Source: Brachynemurus nebulosus (taxonomy: Eukaryota; Arthropoda; Insecta; Neuroptera; Myrmeleontidae). Taken from it: a stretch of DNA of 64,000 nt. This document shows positions 1-11,782 of this stretch, one piece after another. The stretch covers positions 2,782,501 through 2,846,500 of the forward strand of contig JAPWDM010000024.1 in NCBI GenBank assembly GCA_035578155.1, given 5' to 3'. Both the position numbers and the translations under genes were made by a program. Numbering within the stretch: the stretch's first letter is position 1; each line of letters opens with the position of its first letter. The notes under the pieces are model-generated. The model did not search any database and was not told the origin of the DNA. It saw only the letters and a list, made by a program, of their open reading frames with translations.

Positions 1-2733
1 GGGAGCTGATGGGAATTTAGGTATATGATTCCATCGTCGTTGATAGTAATATATTATGTAGTTTACTATTGTGCAAATAAGAAAAAGTTAGAATGAAGCT
101 CAGATGGTGCTGACTTTTTTTGCAAATAAATTTTGAAAATGCAAAAAAAGAACTACCTTAAATCATAATATCGTGTCTGCCATTGATATATTTTATTAAT
201 GACAGTCAGTATATAACAAATTTGTGGAAGGCAGACATCCACATCGCTGCATTTTTGTAAAAAATAATTACAAACATGTAAAAAAAAAATGGCTGACTAA
301 GTCATTTCATCGTTTTTCTAATCTATATTTTTGAATTTAATATACTTCTTGGAAGAGGAAAATAAAGGTGGCAGGTGTAGGGGCCTATGATTTTAGCTAC
401 AATCAAAAAAAAATCTTTGTCGTAGCATCCTGCATAACATAGCGAATTTGCATTTACAAAAAATATTTTTGTAATAGCCATATTCTAAACGAATACTCGG
501 AACGTTCTGATCAGGAGCCTTCAACTCAGAAGGGAGTCCAATTTTTATAATTTTTAACACCTTGTTCGCTTTGCAAATTTAACAAAGAAATGCCAAATCT
601 GCATGGAATTTTATTTTTATGTGAAACCTATTATAGGTAAATTCTTCAGTACAAATGGTACAAATATAATATAGATTTACCATTGTGGAAAAGCTGTAAT
701 TATGAATGTAATTAGTACCTAATAAAGAACTAGAATTACTCGTATAATTTAAAAATGATTTATTTAAGTAAATAGAAAAATTCAATTTTCTTATTTTCTT
801 AGCGAATTTGAAATTTTTTATTACTTTTGGTGTGATAGAAAACGATAAAAATCATAAATATTTAATTTAAAATATTCACAACCGAAAACAGGTAGAAATA
901 AAATTCGAAAAATGTGCTATAATTATTCGTATAGACTAGTGTTGGGTCGAAGCGACTCTTTTATGTGTGCTAGCACACATGACTCCGCACAGTGAGGTGT
1001 GCCGCACAGAGTGAGCGACTCTTTTGGAGCACACAACGTACCAAGCACACTCGCATACTGTGTTACGTGTCATGTTGTGTGCGATTAAGTTTGAAACGAA
1101 TCACAACTCTTCTGGAGCACATAGCACAGTGTTTTATTGTGGTATAGGTGTTGTGCTGTCCTTTCTTTTATTGCTCTGTCGTTTCTTTTATTGTCCTTTC
1201 CGTCCTTTCCGTCCTTTCCTTTTATTGTCTTTTATTTGTCCTTTTAAGTAGGTACATTTTAAAGTCTGTATTAAATAAAATAAAATTTACGACTTCTTTA
1301 CTCTGCGGGAGTAGTTTTCTGTACAATATTTCGGACATATTAATAAAACAACATATAATACGTAAAAAAGTTATACTGTTCAATTCATATGAAATATTTT
1401 GAAACCTTATAAACTGGAACACAATTTGTCAAATGTCAAGCCAGGAAGTAGGAACCCATAAATTAGTGCATAACATGTATCTTCTTCATTTTTGAAAAAG
1501 TTGAAATCTTTTGTTTGTGCCATAATATGCAACATATGTTAATCTGATGTCCAGTTGAGTATAGCATGTACAGAAAAAAAATGTGCTCAATTAGGTGCCA
1601 TGTGTAGTAATGGCGGACTGTGCTAATGACTCCTTTTGTAAGAGTCGCACGGCACACCGCACACTTAAAAGAGTCACTCTTTTGGAGTGACTCGCACATG
1701 TGCGACCCATCACTAGTATAGACTGTAAAATTTTAATCAACTGTCGGTGTGAATCATTCTGTACATATGTACATTCCGATATACAAACCTATTGTGATTA
1801 TAAAATCATAAGGAAATCAAATAAAAGATGTAAAAATATTTATCTGTAAGTATAGGTAAAAAATAAATTACACAATTGTATTTTTTTCCAAATTTCAATT
1901 AAATTGAATAATAACTATAGTAATCTACTACATTTAGGATTATTTTTCCTTTGTATTTGATAAATTAAGAAAACTGTCAAAGCTTGATAATACTGTTAAA
2001 TTTTTTACCTTATTGGCAGGTTTGGATTAGGCAACCCTAGTGCATTATGTTACTTTTTTGCTAATCTTTAATTTTTTAACAGAAATTTTCTTGTGTTTGA
2101 TGACGTAAGACTTTTGACGGTCAACGCTCGGTCTATTAGAACATTCGATACTACATTTTCTTTCTGCTTTCGAAAAATCAGCACCGAAATTTTCTGCCAT
2201 TTTCATTTCTTTGCTTCTTACAATAACAGCAACAATTACGCTTAAAGGCAGAAACGATGAAATGACTTCATAGGTATGTTTTTTTTTTTTTTTTTTTTTT
2301 TGCAAATTCGCAACACTTCAGTTTTCTAATGCAGAGTCATCTGAGTAGCAGAAATGAATATTCTTACTTCTAATAAAGTAATTTCAATAATTAACTTAGT
2401 CTGCCTAACGATGAAATCACTTACTTTTTCATATAGCATAAAAATCTCAAAAAATTGAAATTATTCTAAAATGCAGCGGGAAAAATTTCTGCCACTTGCA
2501 TTTCCTTTACTTTAAAGCTGACACAATTTTATTAGTATAGTACAAGAGGCAGACGCGATGGTCTTATTTAAAGTACCTATATTTTTTTACAATTTTGGAA
2601 AGCCCTTATTTAGTATCGCAGCAACCAATTAATGGCAGAAATTGTTTTTATTGTTTATTTTACTCAGATCTTTCTTATTATCAATTTCTGACAGACGATG
2701 GAATCATATAGAAATTCCTCCCATCAGCTCCCT
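1..2733. mobile_element. Foldback DNA element with long mosaic inverted repeats
   Basis: The first ~55 bases (GGGAGCTGATGGGA..., then ...ATGATTCCATCGTC) reappear as reverse complement at about 2688-2733, so the window opens at or within a few bases of the left tip. Further pairs follow inward: the GTCTGCC motif near 172 pairs with 2550-2560, and AAGTCATTTCATCGTTT near 298 pairs with 2247-2265. A short CATCG/TCTGCC motif recurs in both arms, as in foldback elements with repetitive arms. No transposase is visible. It lies downstream of exon 4 of the minus-strand CRAL-TRIO gene, probably inside its last intron. The 8-bp-TSD hAT element at 937-1715 is inserted in it. Confidence 0.7.
937..1715. 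mobile_element. Non-autonomous hAT element (MITE), 8-bp TSD
   Basis: The tips TAGTGTTGGGTCG (937-949) and, reversed, TAGTGATGGGTCG (1703-1715) are flanked by a perfect 8-bp direct duplication GTATAGAC (929-936 and 1716-1723), the hAT hallmark. Subterminal repeats GAGTGACTC/GCGACTCTTTT occur at both ends. The 779-bp interior has C/T-rich tracts near 1155-1245 and no transposase, so it must depend on an enzyme supplied in trans. Confidence 0.88.
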
Positions 2734-2942
2734 AGCTATAAAGATAAGCTCAAAATAAAGTGTTCATAATTTATTGTGAAGTTGCCCCCATCATTTACAG
2801 TTTCCAATTTTACCATTATTTTTATTAATGCGTTTAAGAAACAAAAATAAAAAATTAATAAGAGATGAAATAGTATTCAGAACACACAAAATTTTATGAA
2901 AATCTCCGAGTGATAAATTTTGAATAATTATTTTTAAAATAC

Positions 2943-4498
2943 CTGTAAGTTCATCAAAGCTTCCAACCGTTCCTCCCCATTCATTTGGAAGGCTATCTTT
3001 GGGTACATACTGACGCAAATCTTCTAAAGTTTCATGCACAAATAACTGAAAAAAAATAACACATTTTAATAGCATTTATATGTACGACGTGTCGCATTTT
3101 TAAGTTTTTATAAGCAAAGAGCATAAAAGGATAGTTACAAAAACAATTCATGTATGTCTAGTAACAGATTCTGGAGAAAAGTTTATGTTAAAGAAAATTT
3201 CCGGTTATTCTAAATTTTGATCATTTTAAAAAAGCAAAATAACCCATAAAATTTGTAAACAGTTATTTAATTTTTTTTTTGTAAAATGTGAAGAGGAATA
3301 AATTTGGATTTTAACATAGAGGAAACATTTTAGAATTTGAATTTAGGTCTGATTTGGGAGATCTGACTCAAAAATTTTATTTTTTTTATTTTTTTTTTAA
3401 ATGGAACGCATACTTTTTTTCTTTTTAACATTGCTAAACAAGTGTCATTGATTGATTTTCAACGATATATTGAATAAATTTCCTTTTTTACCCTTACATC
3501 AAACCAATTAAAGCTAGAAAACTTAATTTTTGCATGGACAGCATTTTAAAGTATTGAAATTAAATATCACATACTATAATTATCAAACAGCAGCTTTTTA
3601 CAATATTAAAAGAAAACATTTTAAAATAAATTCCTTTTTTACCCTTACATAAATGTACTAATTATATAAAAAATTTTATAAGACCAACCTTTCTTCTGAG
3701 CTTCTCACTTGCAAAAAACGTGATTAGATCAAATAAAGTTTGAAAGCCCAGTGGTGGATGTAGTAGATGAATACCTCTGATACGAACGGGAAGAGCCTCT
3801 TGTGCCCAGCGCATTAGTTTCCTAATAAAATCAAATGTAGCTTGTACCAGAAGTGAATAAGGAACTTTTTGTAAATCAAGTATTAGAATGGATCCAGTAA
3901 TAACCGCATTATCATTTTCATATAAACATATATCAACCGTTAAAGACGCATATCTCAATGCATCATCTAAACTATATTTTGTATAATCATATTCACGTCG
4001 CGCCACGCAAATTGTGGGACTAGTTGGATTCTTTTTACTGTTGTAAGACAAAACTGACCTGTAAAAAATATTGATTATTATTTAATAATTTTTATACAAA
4101 TTGAATAAAATTATCTACCCAGATTGAATAAAATGATTTAAAGTTGGATCCTTAGGATCTTTGTTTAGTCTGAACACATCTGGATACTCCGTTCGAAGGG
4201 TATAATAACATTCAAGCCTTTTCTTGATACGTTCAAATGAATATTTACAACTACGAGCAAATGATATGAGCCACTGGTCATCTGAAAATTATGCAGTAAT
4301 AATTAAGTTTTCAAAAAAAGCAAAGGCTTCAACAAAAAATAATTATAAAAGTTTACCCATTCGAACTTTTAAATGTGGTTGTAATGATAACCATTGCTTA
4401 ATTTTTATCAACACCATTTTAATTCGGCTATCATTTTCTTGATACAGTCGCCGTGATTTTTCAGCGAGTTCTGGTGATAATGGTCGAATATTGGGCAT
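2943..4498 (-). CDS. CRAL-TRIO domain lipid-binding protein, 3' exon missing
   Basis: Multi-exon gene of the CRAL-TRIO (Sec14 / alpha-tocopherol-transfer-protein-like) family, soluble carriers of small hydrophobic ligands. Exons on the minus strand: 4498-4357 (ATG at 4498; starts MPNIRPLSPELAEKSRRLYQ), 4281-4119 (DDQWLISFARSCKYSFERI, CRAL-TRIO N region), 4058-3689 (lipid-binding core, with DYTKYSLDDALRY and VRIRGIHLLHPP) and 3045-2943 (LPNEWGGT, the conserved end of the fold). All junctions are GT-AG with phases 1, 2, 0 and 1, and all exons are open (778 nt, ~259 residues). Family members run about 290-320 residues, so a short last exon is missing and must lie below 2943. I could not find it in the foldback element, so it is probably outside the window. 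The ligand cannot be inferred. Confidence 0.88.
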
Positions 4499-4499
4499 T

Positions 4500-6149
4500 G
4501 TTTCTTGATAGCTAAATTCAATAAAAGCGCCATATAGTATAGATAATGATATTGTAATGCAAAGTTTTTTTTCTATTTATACTTTCTTATTAAAATTCAA
4601 ACTGATTTTTTTAAAGATTAAATACAAAACCAACTTTTTCCTCAGAAATTTATCTATTTGTGAATTTATCAGGGAAAAAATAGATGATGTTATGTATCAA
4701 CTTATCAATTAAATTTTTTTACTTGTTTTCAGTTAAGATAACGTTAATTTTTAAGGATATAAAAAAACAAAAGAATCACTACCAATAGTTATATAAGAGA
4801 TCACAATTGAATTGAATTTACAAAAGATCAGTTAATAAGTTAGTCAGAAGCGAAGTGGGTACCATAATGCACATATAGGTACTCGAGCTATTGGAAAAAA
4901 ATAATAAACAAGAACAATTTCAATTCAGTCGTAGGCACTCGATAATATATCTCTCTGTATCCCTTATATTGAGTTTTCCTACTTTGGACCCTCAGATATA
5001 CAAGTTTCGGCCCGTGTCGTTAAAAATTCGCCTAGGGGGTAACTTTCTAAGGCAAAAATATTATATAAACAAAATTTCAACTCAGTTGGAGGTAGGTATA
5101 TAGTTTTTGGAACTCCAGCCAAAATTTTTCCATTTTCTTCAAAAACTATAGATATTTGGAAGTTGGTTTTATTTTTCCTGTAATATATATGGAATCTTTT
5201 ATTTGTCTAAATTTTTTCAAATTTTTCAGTTTGGAATATTCGTAGATAGCGGGGAGGGTATAACGGTATTTTTTCGCACATTCTTGGCCATAACTCAAAA
5301 AAAAATTAACGCGACTTACAATTTAAACAAAGTGGTTTGAAATCTGTAAGCAAAACCCTTTTAGATGATATCCCACTTGATTTTGGTATCGCACTTTTAA
5401 ATTTTAACCCCCATTTCTAACCTTTTTTCGAATAAAAATAAAAATATTTTTGAAATTATTTCACTTGGAATATATGTAGATAAATGATTTCTATCAGTGT
5501 ACCAAATTTCAATTTACTGGTAGCAGGGTTTGTTGATTAAAAAGACATACGGACGGACGGACATTGAAGTCTCACCATAAGGGTTCCATTTTTTATTTTT
5601 TTTTTACGGAACGCTAAAAATCTATTCGGATATGTAAGAATTTTTGAGATTCCACACATAGAGCTGGCTGAGGATTAAATTTTTAAAAGTAAAATTTGCA
5701 ATATTAGCAGTAAAATTGTACAGGCACAAATCACTATTGTTTTCTTTCATGGCATTAAAGTAATTGATGACTGTAATGGAAGAAATTACAAACACGCAAA
5801 TCCATTTATAAGCTTTTTCAAAAATTAGTATTAAAATTTCGGACTACAAAATAAAGTTACTTGGAAACTACTAGGTTTAGACCAGAAAATTTAAATATAC
5901 TACTTACTTATTAGAAGTGAATTAATGATTAATGTAATTTTTGTATTTTAACAGCCTTGAGTTTGTATAATCTAATTTTTGTGTACGTACAGTCAGTAAA
6001 AAACTCGAATATTTAGAAAATTTTTTTTGTGCTGAACTGCGTTTTTGTAAATTATATGTAGCTTTATTTTATTTTGCAGGATTAAAATGTATGTTTCGAT
6101 CTACCATATAAATTTTTGCGTAAGAAAAAAATTTTACACTTAGACTTAC
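4500..6149. other. Intergenic stretch without a recognisable gene
   Basis: AT-rich and without convincing coding potential; short ORFs here lack family features. The segment 5500-5640 (a GGAC triplication, then TAAGGGTTCC and ACGGAACGCTAAAA) resembles the 3' ends of common insect retroposons. Related ACGGAAC/TTCCGTACC segments recur near 30230, 43790 and 47080. Confidence 0.5.
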
Positions 6150-6369
6150 AAATGAAGCAAAATTAGACGAACCTGATTTTTGTCCACTTTCCTTTTCACA
6201 TTAGAGTAACTATAGTAACTTAAGGGATTATTCAGGGTTTTAGAAAAAAAATTCTTATTTTTTTTCTTCAGTATTTTTATTCTTTTATATCCCAAGAACC
6301 ATGAGTTAAATTTTGGTAACGAAATATGATACGGTTACCGAGTTACATGTATAATTATATAAGTATATA

Positions 6370-7311
6370 GGGTAAATACGGGAGAGATGCCGCAGTAGCC
6401 ATAATTCGTTTGCTGACTGATAGATAGAGCTAATAATGGATTATATGGTTAAAATAGGTTGCTAATTTACGCTGTATATGGTTACATTTATGATCAGTGC
6501 ATTAGTTTAGAAATTATCCAACTTTTTATTATTGAAATGTAAGTTTTTCATATAAATATTTTATTAAGCATTTAATTCATTCAAATTTAAAAATGTATAT
6601 TTCATTATTTTAAGGAAAATTAGTTTTGTTGTTAATTTAGGTATATTTTAAAAGTACGATATAAAATTTCAGCTTAGAATTCCGCACTATGCTTGCTATA
6701 GCAACATGCGGCATCTATCTCAACAAAAAGGAGAGATGCCGCATTTAAAGTTGGTACAGATGCCGCATCATATTACATATGAAAAACATATTATACCTTA
6801 ATTATACAGCTTTATTTTTGGCTGTAAATTATGCCACGTAAATATAAAAGATTCAGTAATGGGTCAAGAAGAGCTCTGATATATTAGTGAAGATAACGAA
6901 AATAATGATGATTTCCTGTATATCGAGTGTTTTGGGTAGTACTCAGATAAAACGAAAAAAATTAACTGGTTTAGATGTACAAAGTGCCAAAAATGGTTAC
7001 ATATGACATACACTGTGTATGGAGTTGTGTGTAATATATGTTCAAGAGAATCGCTGCGTCAAAAAAATGCAAAATTTTTAATATTACCTATGCGGCATCT
7101 CTCCCATAGGTGTGGGAGAGATGCCGCTTTGCAGGCTCTACAAAAATTTTAATTATGAATCCTTTACGACTGAGAATTTAAGTTTACTTATAAATAATTT
7201 TAAAGAACAATGTTTACATTTACTATGTACCAAATTTCAAACAAATTAAATGCATACTTAAAGAATTACTAAATGTTTTCAAAATGTACGGTATCTCTCC
7301 CGCATTCACCC
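6370..7311. mobile_element. pogo-like (Tc1/mariner superfamily) element remnant, TA target
   Basis: The tips match GGGTRAATRCGGGAGAGAT at 6370 and, inverted, at 7311. Each is flanked by TA (6368-6369, 7312-7313). Within 942 bp the core GAGAGATGCCGC recurs in direct and inverted orientation near 6381, 6731, 7086 and 7115, with a shorter CAGATGCCGCAT near 6762. The interior at about 6890-7060 still reads in part as the C-terminal Cys/His tail typical of insect pogo transposases (WFRCTKCQKWLH, then CNICSRE) after an in-frame stop. No DDE domain remains. Nested in the MULE at 6150-8164. Confidence 0.72.
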
Positions 7312-7340
7312 TATGCAGTAAAGTGGTTGAATTGTCCTCT

Positions 7341-7600
7341 TAGACCTACGTGTGTGTTTTTAATAAAGCATCAGAATCCTTATTAAAATTTTTCGATGTG
7401 CTAAGGTTTAACGTTGGACCACACTCATACAATTACTTTAATAAAAGAGTTAGCGAACGTCTTAAATTTCCGGAAAAACACTGCACTGCAAAATCCAAGA
7501 AGGTGAGGACTGCTAAAAAACAAATGATTGCTGAAAGGTAAGAACTATATGAGGAATCTTTCGGACATCTGTATGATCCTGGGATAACGGACTAAGTAAA
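7341..7600 (+). pseudogene. MULE-type transposase C-terminal remnant
   Basis: The frame reads VFNKASESLLKFFDVL, then NYFNKRVSERLKFPEKH and TAKSKKVRTAKKQM; after a stop, EELYEESFG and LYDPGITD. This layout (F-N-K/G, a basic K/R-rich stretch, an acidic E-rich stretch, then a G-x-Y-x-P/A-G ending) resembles the C-terminus of Mutator-like transposases in animal elements. At 39480-39720 the same protein segment recurs with other disablements. The catalytic core is absent. The family call is from pattern memory only. Confidence 0.55.
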
Positions 7601-8632
7601 TGTAACCAATTTTTTTGGATTTAATCGATTTTAATACAAAAATCTTTAAACGCATTTTACTAAAAACTTTATTTTCAAATTGGCTGTCAACACACAGCTT
7701 CAACAGGTGGTCAGAAATTAAAAAAATCGAACTAGGTCTTGAAGGAAACAAATTTTTTTAGTCCCTAAACCTAAAAAATTCATTCCCTTTAAATTTCAAT
7801 CCTTCTTTCTGAACCTATGTAATTTTAGGTTTAGGAAATCAGAAAATTTGTTTCTTTCAAAACATCGTTCGATTTTCTAATTTCCGTACACCCATTGAAG
7901 CTGAGAGTTGACAGCCGCAAAAGAGGTTTTTTTTTTTTTTGTTTTGAAACGTCAACTTTGATACTACACATAAAATGTATCGTCATCGGGAAAAGGGGAA
8001 TTAAATTTTTTTTGATAGTTAAAGAAATGCCTAATAATGTGCATAAGGTTCCAAATCGATTGTATATAAGGTTTCTTTAGAAAAAATTATTGAAAATGTA
8101 TCGTTTTTTTAGCTTCTAACCCTGAATAATCCCTTAAAGTTGTACATCTAATTTTGCTTCATTTGTTAATGATATCATACCATTTTTAGTTAATTTGAAG
8201 TAGTTATATGTAAAGTAGAAAAACTATAATTATAAAATAGAAAATAAATTAAAAAAGTTTAATTATTACCTGTTAATTTCCGGATTTAATATAAATATAT
8301 ATATTCGTATTGAACTTGTCACTCGGGTTAATGACTTTTTTGTATCGCACAGTCTTATATAACAAAATACAATGACGTCAAAATTATTTCCACCAACAAA
8401 AAAAAATATGTATATACATACATACATATATATTTTGTATGTAATGGTTTACCTATCAAATCTCTCTTATCATCTAAAAGACAAGTTTCCCAAAAAAATT
8501 TGATAGATAAGATGTCAGTTGATATAACAAGGGTTAACAAAAATATTCTAGCATTTGCCATTTCTTTCAATGTGTAGCTTCTTAAAATTCAGTACAGGTA
8601 ATTTTTAGGTAATTTTTAAATTAGGCTACGGT

Positions 8633-9520
8633 CAGCCCTGAATCTAAGGGGGGAGGGGGGCAAACCGGTATCTCTGCCCCGGGCGTCAATTTCAGGGGGC
8701 ACCAAAATCATAATAGGTCAGTTTATACCAAATGGTCTAAAAAAAGTTGGCTACTCGACCATTTTAGAAAAAATTAATTGTCTGCCAATTGTTTCTATTG
8801 TATATATGAGGTATTAAGAACAATTCTTAAAAAAAATTATCTTAAGCCGTTTAAGCGTGGTGGCCATTTATGTTTTCCAATTTGCGCTGATTTTTGTGTT
8901 TGCAGTCATTTATGGCAATGCACATATTTCATAAACCATTCATCCTGAAAAGCTGAAATACAAAACATTTTAAAGGTCAGAAATCTCTCTTTAAGTTATG
9001 TCCATATTTGACGTATATTCGTCCCTTTCACAAAAAACTTTACCTAAATTTGGATATCAAAATTTAGCAAAATTCACTTTTTGAACATTTTTTTTTATAG
9101 GAGTGTTTTAAACAGCTTAGTATTTTTTATGGAAATAGCTGTTATATGGGTGCAACTATCTAAAAAAATTTCAATTGTAAAACTTATATTCTTAAATGTT
9201 TCCAAACTTCAAAAAATTGGCTTTTTTCCATATTTTGGAACTTTGAGCCTCGGTATCTCTGATGGGGCTGCTGATAAAAATCTGAAATTTGCACAACTTG
9301 CAGTGTTTTCGGAGTAGGTTTATTAAAATAAAAAATCAACTTGTATATTGATCCTTTATAAAACCTTCAATTTGTACCATTACCGCAATGGGTTTTGTAA
9401 AGGACTTATACATATGCTTATGAGTTTTTTTTAACAATTTACGTCAATCGTTGGTGAGTGGGGAGGGGGTCACTATCAAGTTTCTGTCTTTGGTTCTAAA
9501 AAATCGTAGATCCGGGGCTG
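8633..9520. mobile_element. Non-autonomous hAT element, family H, copy 1
   Basis: Left tip CAGCCCTGAATCTA; right tip, reversed, CAGCCCCGGATCTA. Flanks GCTACGGT (8625-8632) and GCTACGTG (9521-9528) are an 8-bp duplication with two mismatches. A second copy at 42184-43039 shares the whole structure, including a decayed reading frame ending ...DKNLKFAQL (here near 9270). No DDE/BED transposase residues are recognisable. Nested in the Harbinger element. Confidence 0.8.
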
Positions 9521-9771
9521 GCTACGTGAATATCAGTTCGCGCGAAGTCACAGAAACTGGCGTGACTAAAACAAACATATACAAATGAGTGTAACTGGTT
9601 ACAGTACAAGCTTTGTAGCGCGAATAGCTGAAAATTGCTGTTGGTCGCTTGTAGTTCAGACAAGTTTGTTTTTTTAAGCGAATATGAAAGACACAAATTT
9701 AAAATTATATATGTGTGTATAGGTAAACATGATTCATCCTTTTATGGTTCATTTGTTATTTACATAGGTAT

Positions 9772-10086
9772 TTAGAAAATGGATGCTGAAAAATTAATAA
9801 ATGCTGTTAATTTTTCTGATGACGAAATACAATCTCTAAAATTAGATTGTTTTCTTATTTCGTTTTCTATTTCAGCTAATATGTAAATATACGTGTTAAT
9901 GTTTACACGATAGTACTCAAAAAATTTTTCAGGTTGTTGGGTTAATTCTTCAAAAAATTGATTATATTCACTTAAATTTTTATTTTTAAAAATACTGTTC
10001 ACATAGCATTCTCCGTTTTCTTCAAATAAACTTGCTAAGAGTATAGAATTATCATCCTATAAATAATACTCTTCTAAAATATCCAT
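9772..10086 (-). pseudogene. Harbinger transposase N-terminal remnant
   Basis: From ATG at 10086 the frame reads MDILEEYYL, a stop, then an open stretch with FEELTQQPEKFFEYYRVN and IRKQSNFRDCISSSEKL before a second stop at 9772. HARBI1-type proteins start with such an acidic leader, then F-x-x-x-(F/Y)-R-x-x-x-x-x-(F/Y)-x-x-L-L and I-S-x-x-E-(K/R)-L. The DDE nuclease domain is missing. Confidence 0.6.
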
Positions 10087-10562
10087 TGTAAAATTGTTAA
10101 AATGTTTTTAGTTGCGTATTTAGGCGTATTTAGTTGCTTGTATCGATAGCGCGTATTCAGGCGAATACACGCGAACATCAGTTCGCACTGTAACCGTAGC
10201 CTTACTTTACGCCGTTTCGGCTAACGTCAAACAATATTTTATATTTCAACATTATTCCTCAATCTTACATCATTTGTTTCAAGTTACGTCACCAAGTTCA
10301 TCAGGTTTGTCATTGGGATAGTATCAAGGAAAAATTGTCAAAACAATATTCCACAGAACAAATTTCGGTTGACTGAATGACAGCCAAAATTCCAAGTAGG
10401 TAGCCTTTGTCTTTCACTCTACTCTGCAGTAGAAGTGAGTGAAAATGTAAAGTGAACTTAAAACAGAGCAGATTATTTAAATACTTTATTTATAGTTTAA
10501 GTACACAGCACACGAATACATTAATTTTTATAATTTCATTTAAAATGCTTACATAATAAGTG

Positions 10563-11155
10563 TTACATAATATTACATTGACTATCAGTAGCAAACGAAT
10601 GTGTTGGTTTTAAGCTTTCATCACTTTCAAACTTAGATTTCCAGTGGGCTAACCAATAATATAAATAAACTATCAATACATATTTAAAAATTGTAATATA
10701 TAATATATTAAACTAAAGTAGCATACCCATTAACTCTGCAATGCTTGGAGCTTTTTCATCATACTCTCTAAGCAATTGTTCTTGAGGAATATGTTTATAT
10801 AAATCTTCCACAGTTGTATGAACAAACGCCTAAAAATATTTAATTTCAACCTTAATTCTTTTTTAAATTTTTAGTATACAAACATGTATATTCCTATTAA
10901 AAACATGAATTTAATATTTTTATACATCAAGGATATCATATTAAATCCCAGCGCAAAGATCAATAATCGTTATAAGTAGATATATTTCTAAATTTCCCTA
11001 AAAATTTTTTGCTACTTCACACTCAATAAATCTATCATCTGTATATTAATGTTCACACTCAGACTTACCCATGGAAATTTTAAGATTATTTCTTTTATTA
11101 ATTTAAAAAATTGAATGCACGTATCTAAAAATGAAGAATAAAAACGCATTCTTTT
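10563..11155 (-). CDS. Second CRAL-TRIO protein gene, three 3' exons
   Basis: Exons on the minus strand: 11155-11069 (29 codons, SFLDTCIQFFKLIKEIIL, end of the lipid-binding core), 10829-10727 (34 codons plus one base, FVHTTVEDLYKHIPQEQL) and 10669-10563 (YYWLAHWKSKFESDESLK, stop at 10563). Junctions are AG/GTAAGT, AG/GTATGC and AG, with phases 0 and 1. The middle exon has the same length and phases as exon 4 of the gene at 2943-4498 (34 codons plus one base), so they are paralogs. It lacks the LPxExGG glycines (QLLREYDEKAP instead). The core is split by an extra intron before 11155. 5' exons were not found and lie upstream, beyond the repeats or outside the window. A polyadenylation-like AATAAA (reversed) is near 10488. 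Confidence 0.72.
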
Positions 11156-11658
11156 CTAAGTTTTTGTTTCAAAGCCAAAGAAACAGGTCAAAATACAAAA
11201 AATAGATTTTTGTAACATATTATATTTTTAATATTATCTATGAATTTGAATTCGTATTGTAATAATCTACCACAAACTATCCCGGAATTGTAAATGTCTT
11301 TTGTGGTACATAATCAGTTTCGTAACTTTATTTAGTGCTTCCGTTATTGTTGAATAATACACTGAAGCATACAATCTATAATTATTATATCACTGAATTA
11401 TATCTGTACACTGAAACATACTTTTGTACTGGCGATAGGGACCGCATAAAAGAAACGCACAAAAAAAAGTTCCAAGAGTAGGTAGTATTAAAAAAAATAT
11501 TTCGTAACTAGGGGCGCAACAACTACAAATCGGCAGGCGGAAAGAGATAGGCTTCCGACAAAAATTTTGATTACCCAATTTACACTGCTAGTAACAATGA
11601 ATAACGCTTTTACGACCCACTTTCGATCGGAGGATTTTGATAACGAAAAGTATAATTT

Positions 11659-11684
11659 TTTTGCTACGACGCGTCGTAGCAAAA
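11659..11684. repeat. Perfect 26-bp palindrome
   Basis: Thirteen bases each side of an ACGCGT centre are exactly self-complementary (half site CGTCGTAGCAAAA). It lies just left of the foldback element at 11783-12832, next to a GTATGTGGGAAGAGTACAGT segment that recurs at 12255-12276. Confidence 0.85.
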
Positions 11685-11782
11685 GTATGTGGGAAGAGTA
11701 CAGTAAGTAAACCGCAATTTGGGTACAAAAAAGCGCGCGCCAAGTTAGTACTTTTTCCGCATGAATAATAAAATAGTATATA

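Larger units (their letters stand above)
6150..8164. mobile_element. MULE (Mutator-like) element remnant, copy 1
   Basis: Two inverted blocks bound it: AAATGAAGCAAAATTAGA (6150-6167, reversed at 8147-8164) and TTAAGGGATTATTCAGGGTT (6220-6239, reversed at 8118-8137). The interior carries the C-terminal part of a transposase-like reading frame (7341-7600) and a pogo-like element inserted in its 5' half (6370-7311). The same interior sequence occurs at 39440-40305 and, for the left end, at 33100-33180. I saw no clear 9-11 bp target duplication. Confidence 0.6.
8624..10201. mobile_element. PIF/Harbinger element remnant with TTA target duplication
   Basis: Starts GGCTACGG after TTA (8621-8623) and ends CCGTAGCC before TTA (10202-10204), matching the 3-bp T-W-A duplication of PIF/Harbinger. 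The subterminal CATCAGTTCGC/TATCAGTTCGC motif occurs at both ends (near 9532 and 10177). It holds a minus-strand remnant of a Harbinger transposase start (9772-10086). An hAT element (8633-9520) inserted only 9 bases inside the left tip, using GCTACGGT as its target. Confidence 0.75.

Noticed and set aside
2045..2305. 86-codon minus-strand ORF with a poly-Lys start
   Set aside because: It runs through a T-homopolymer and the arm of the foldback element; no family features.
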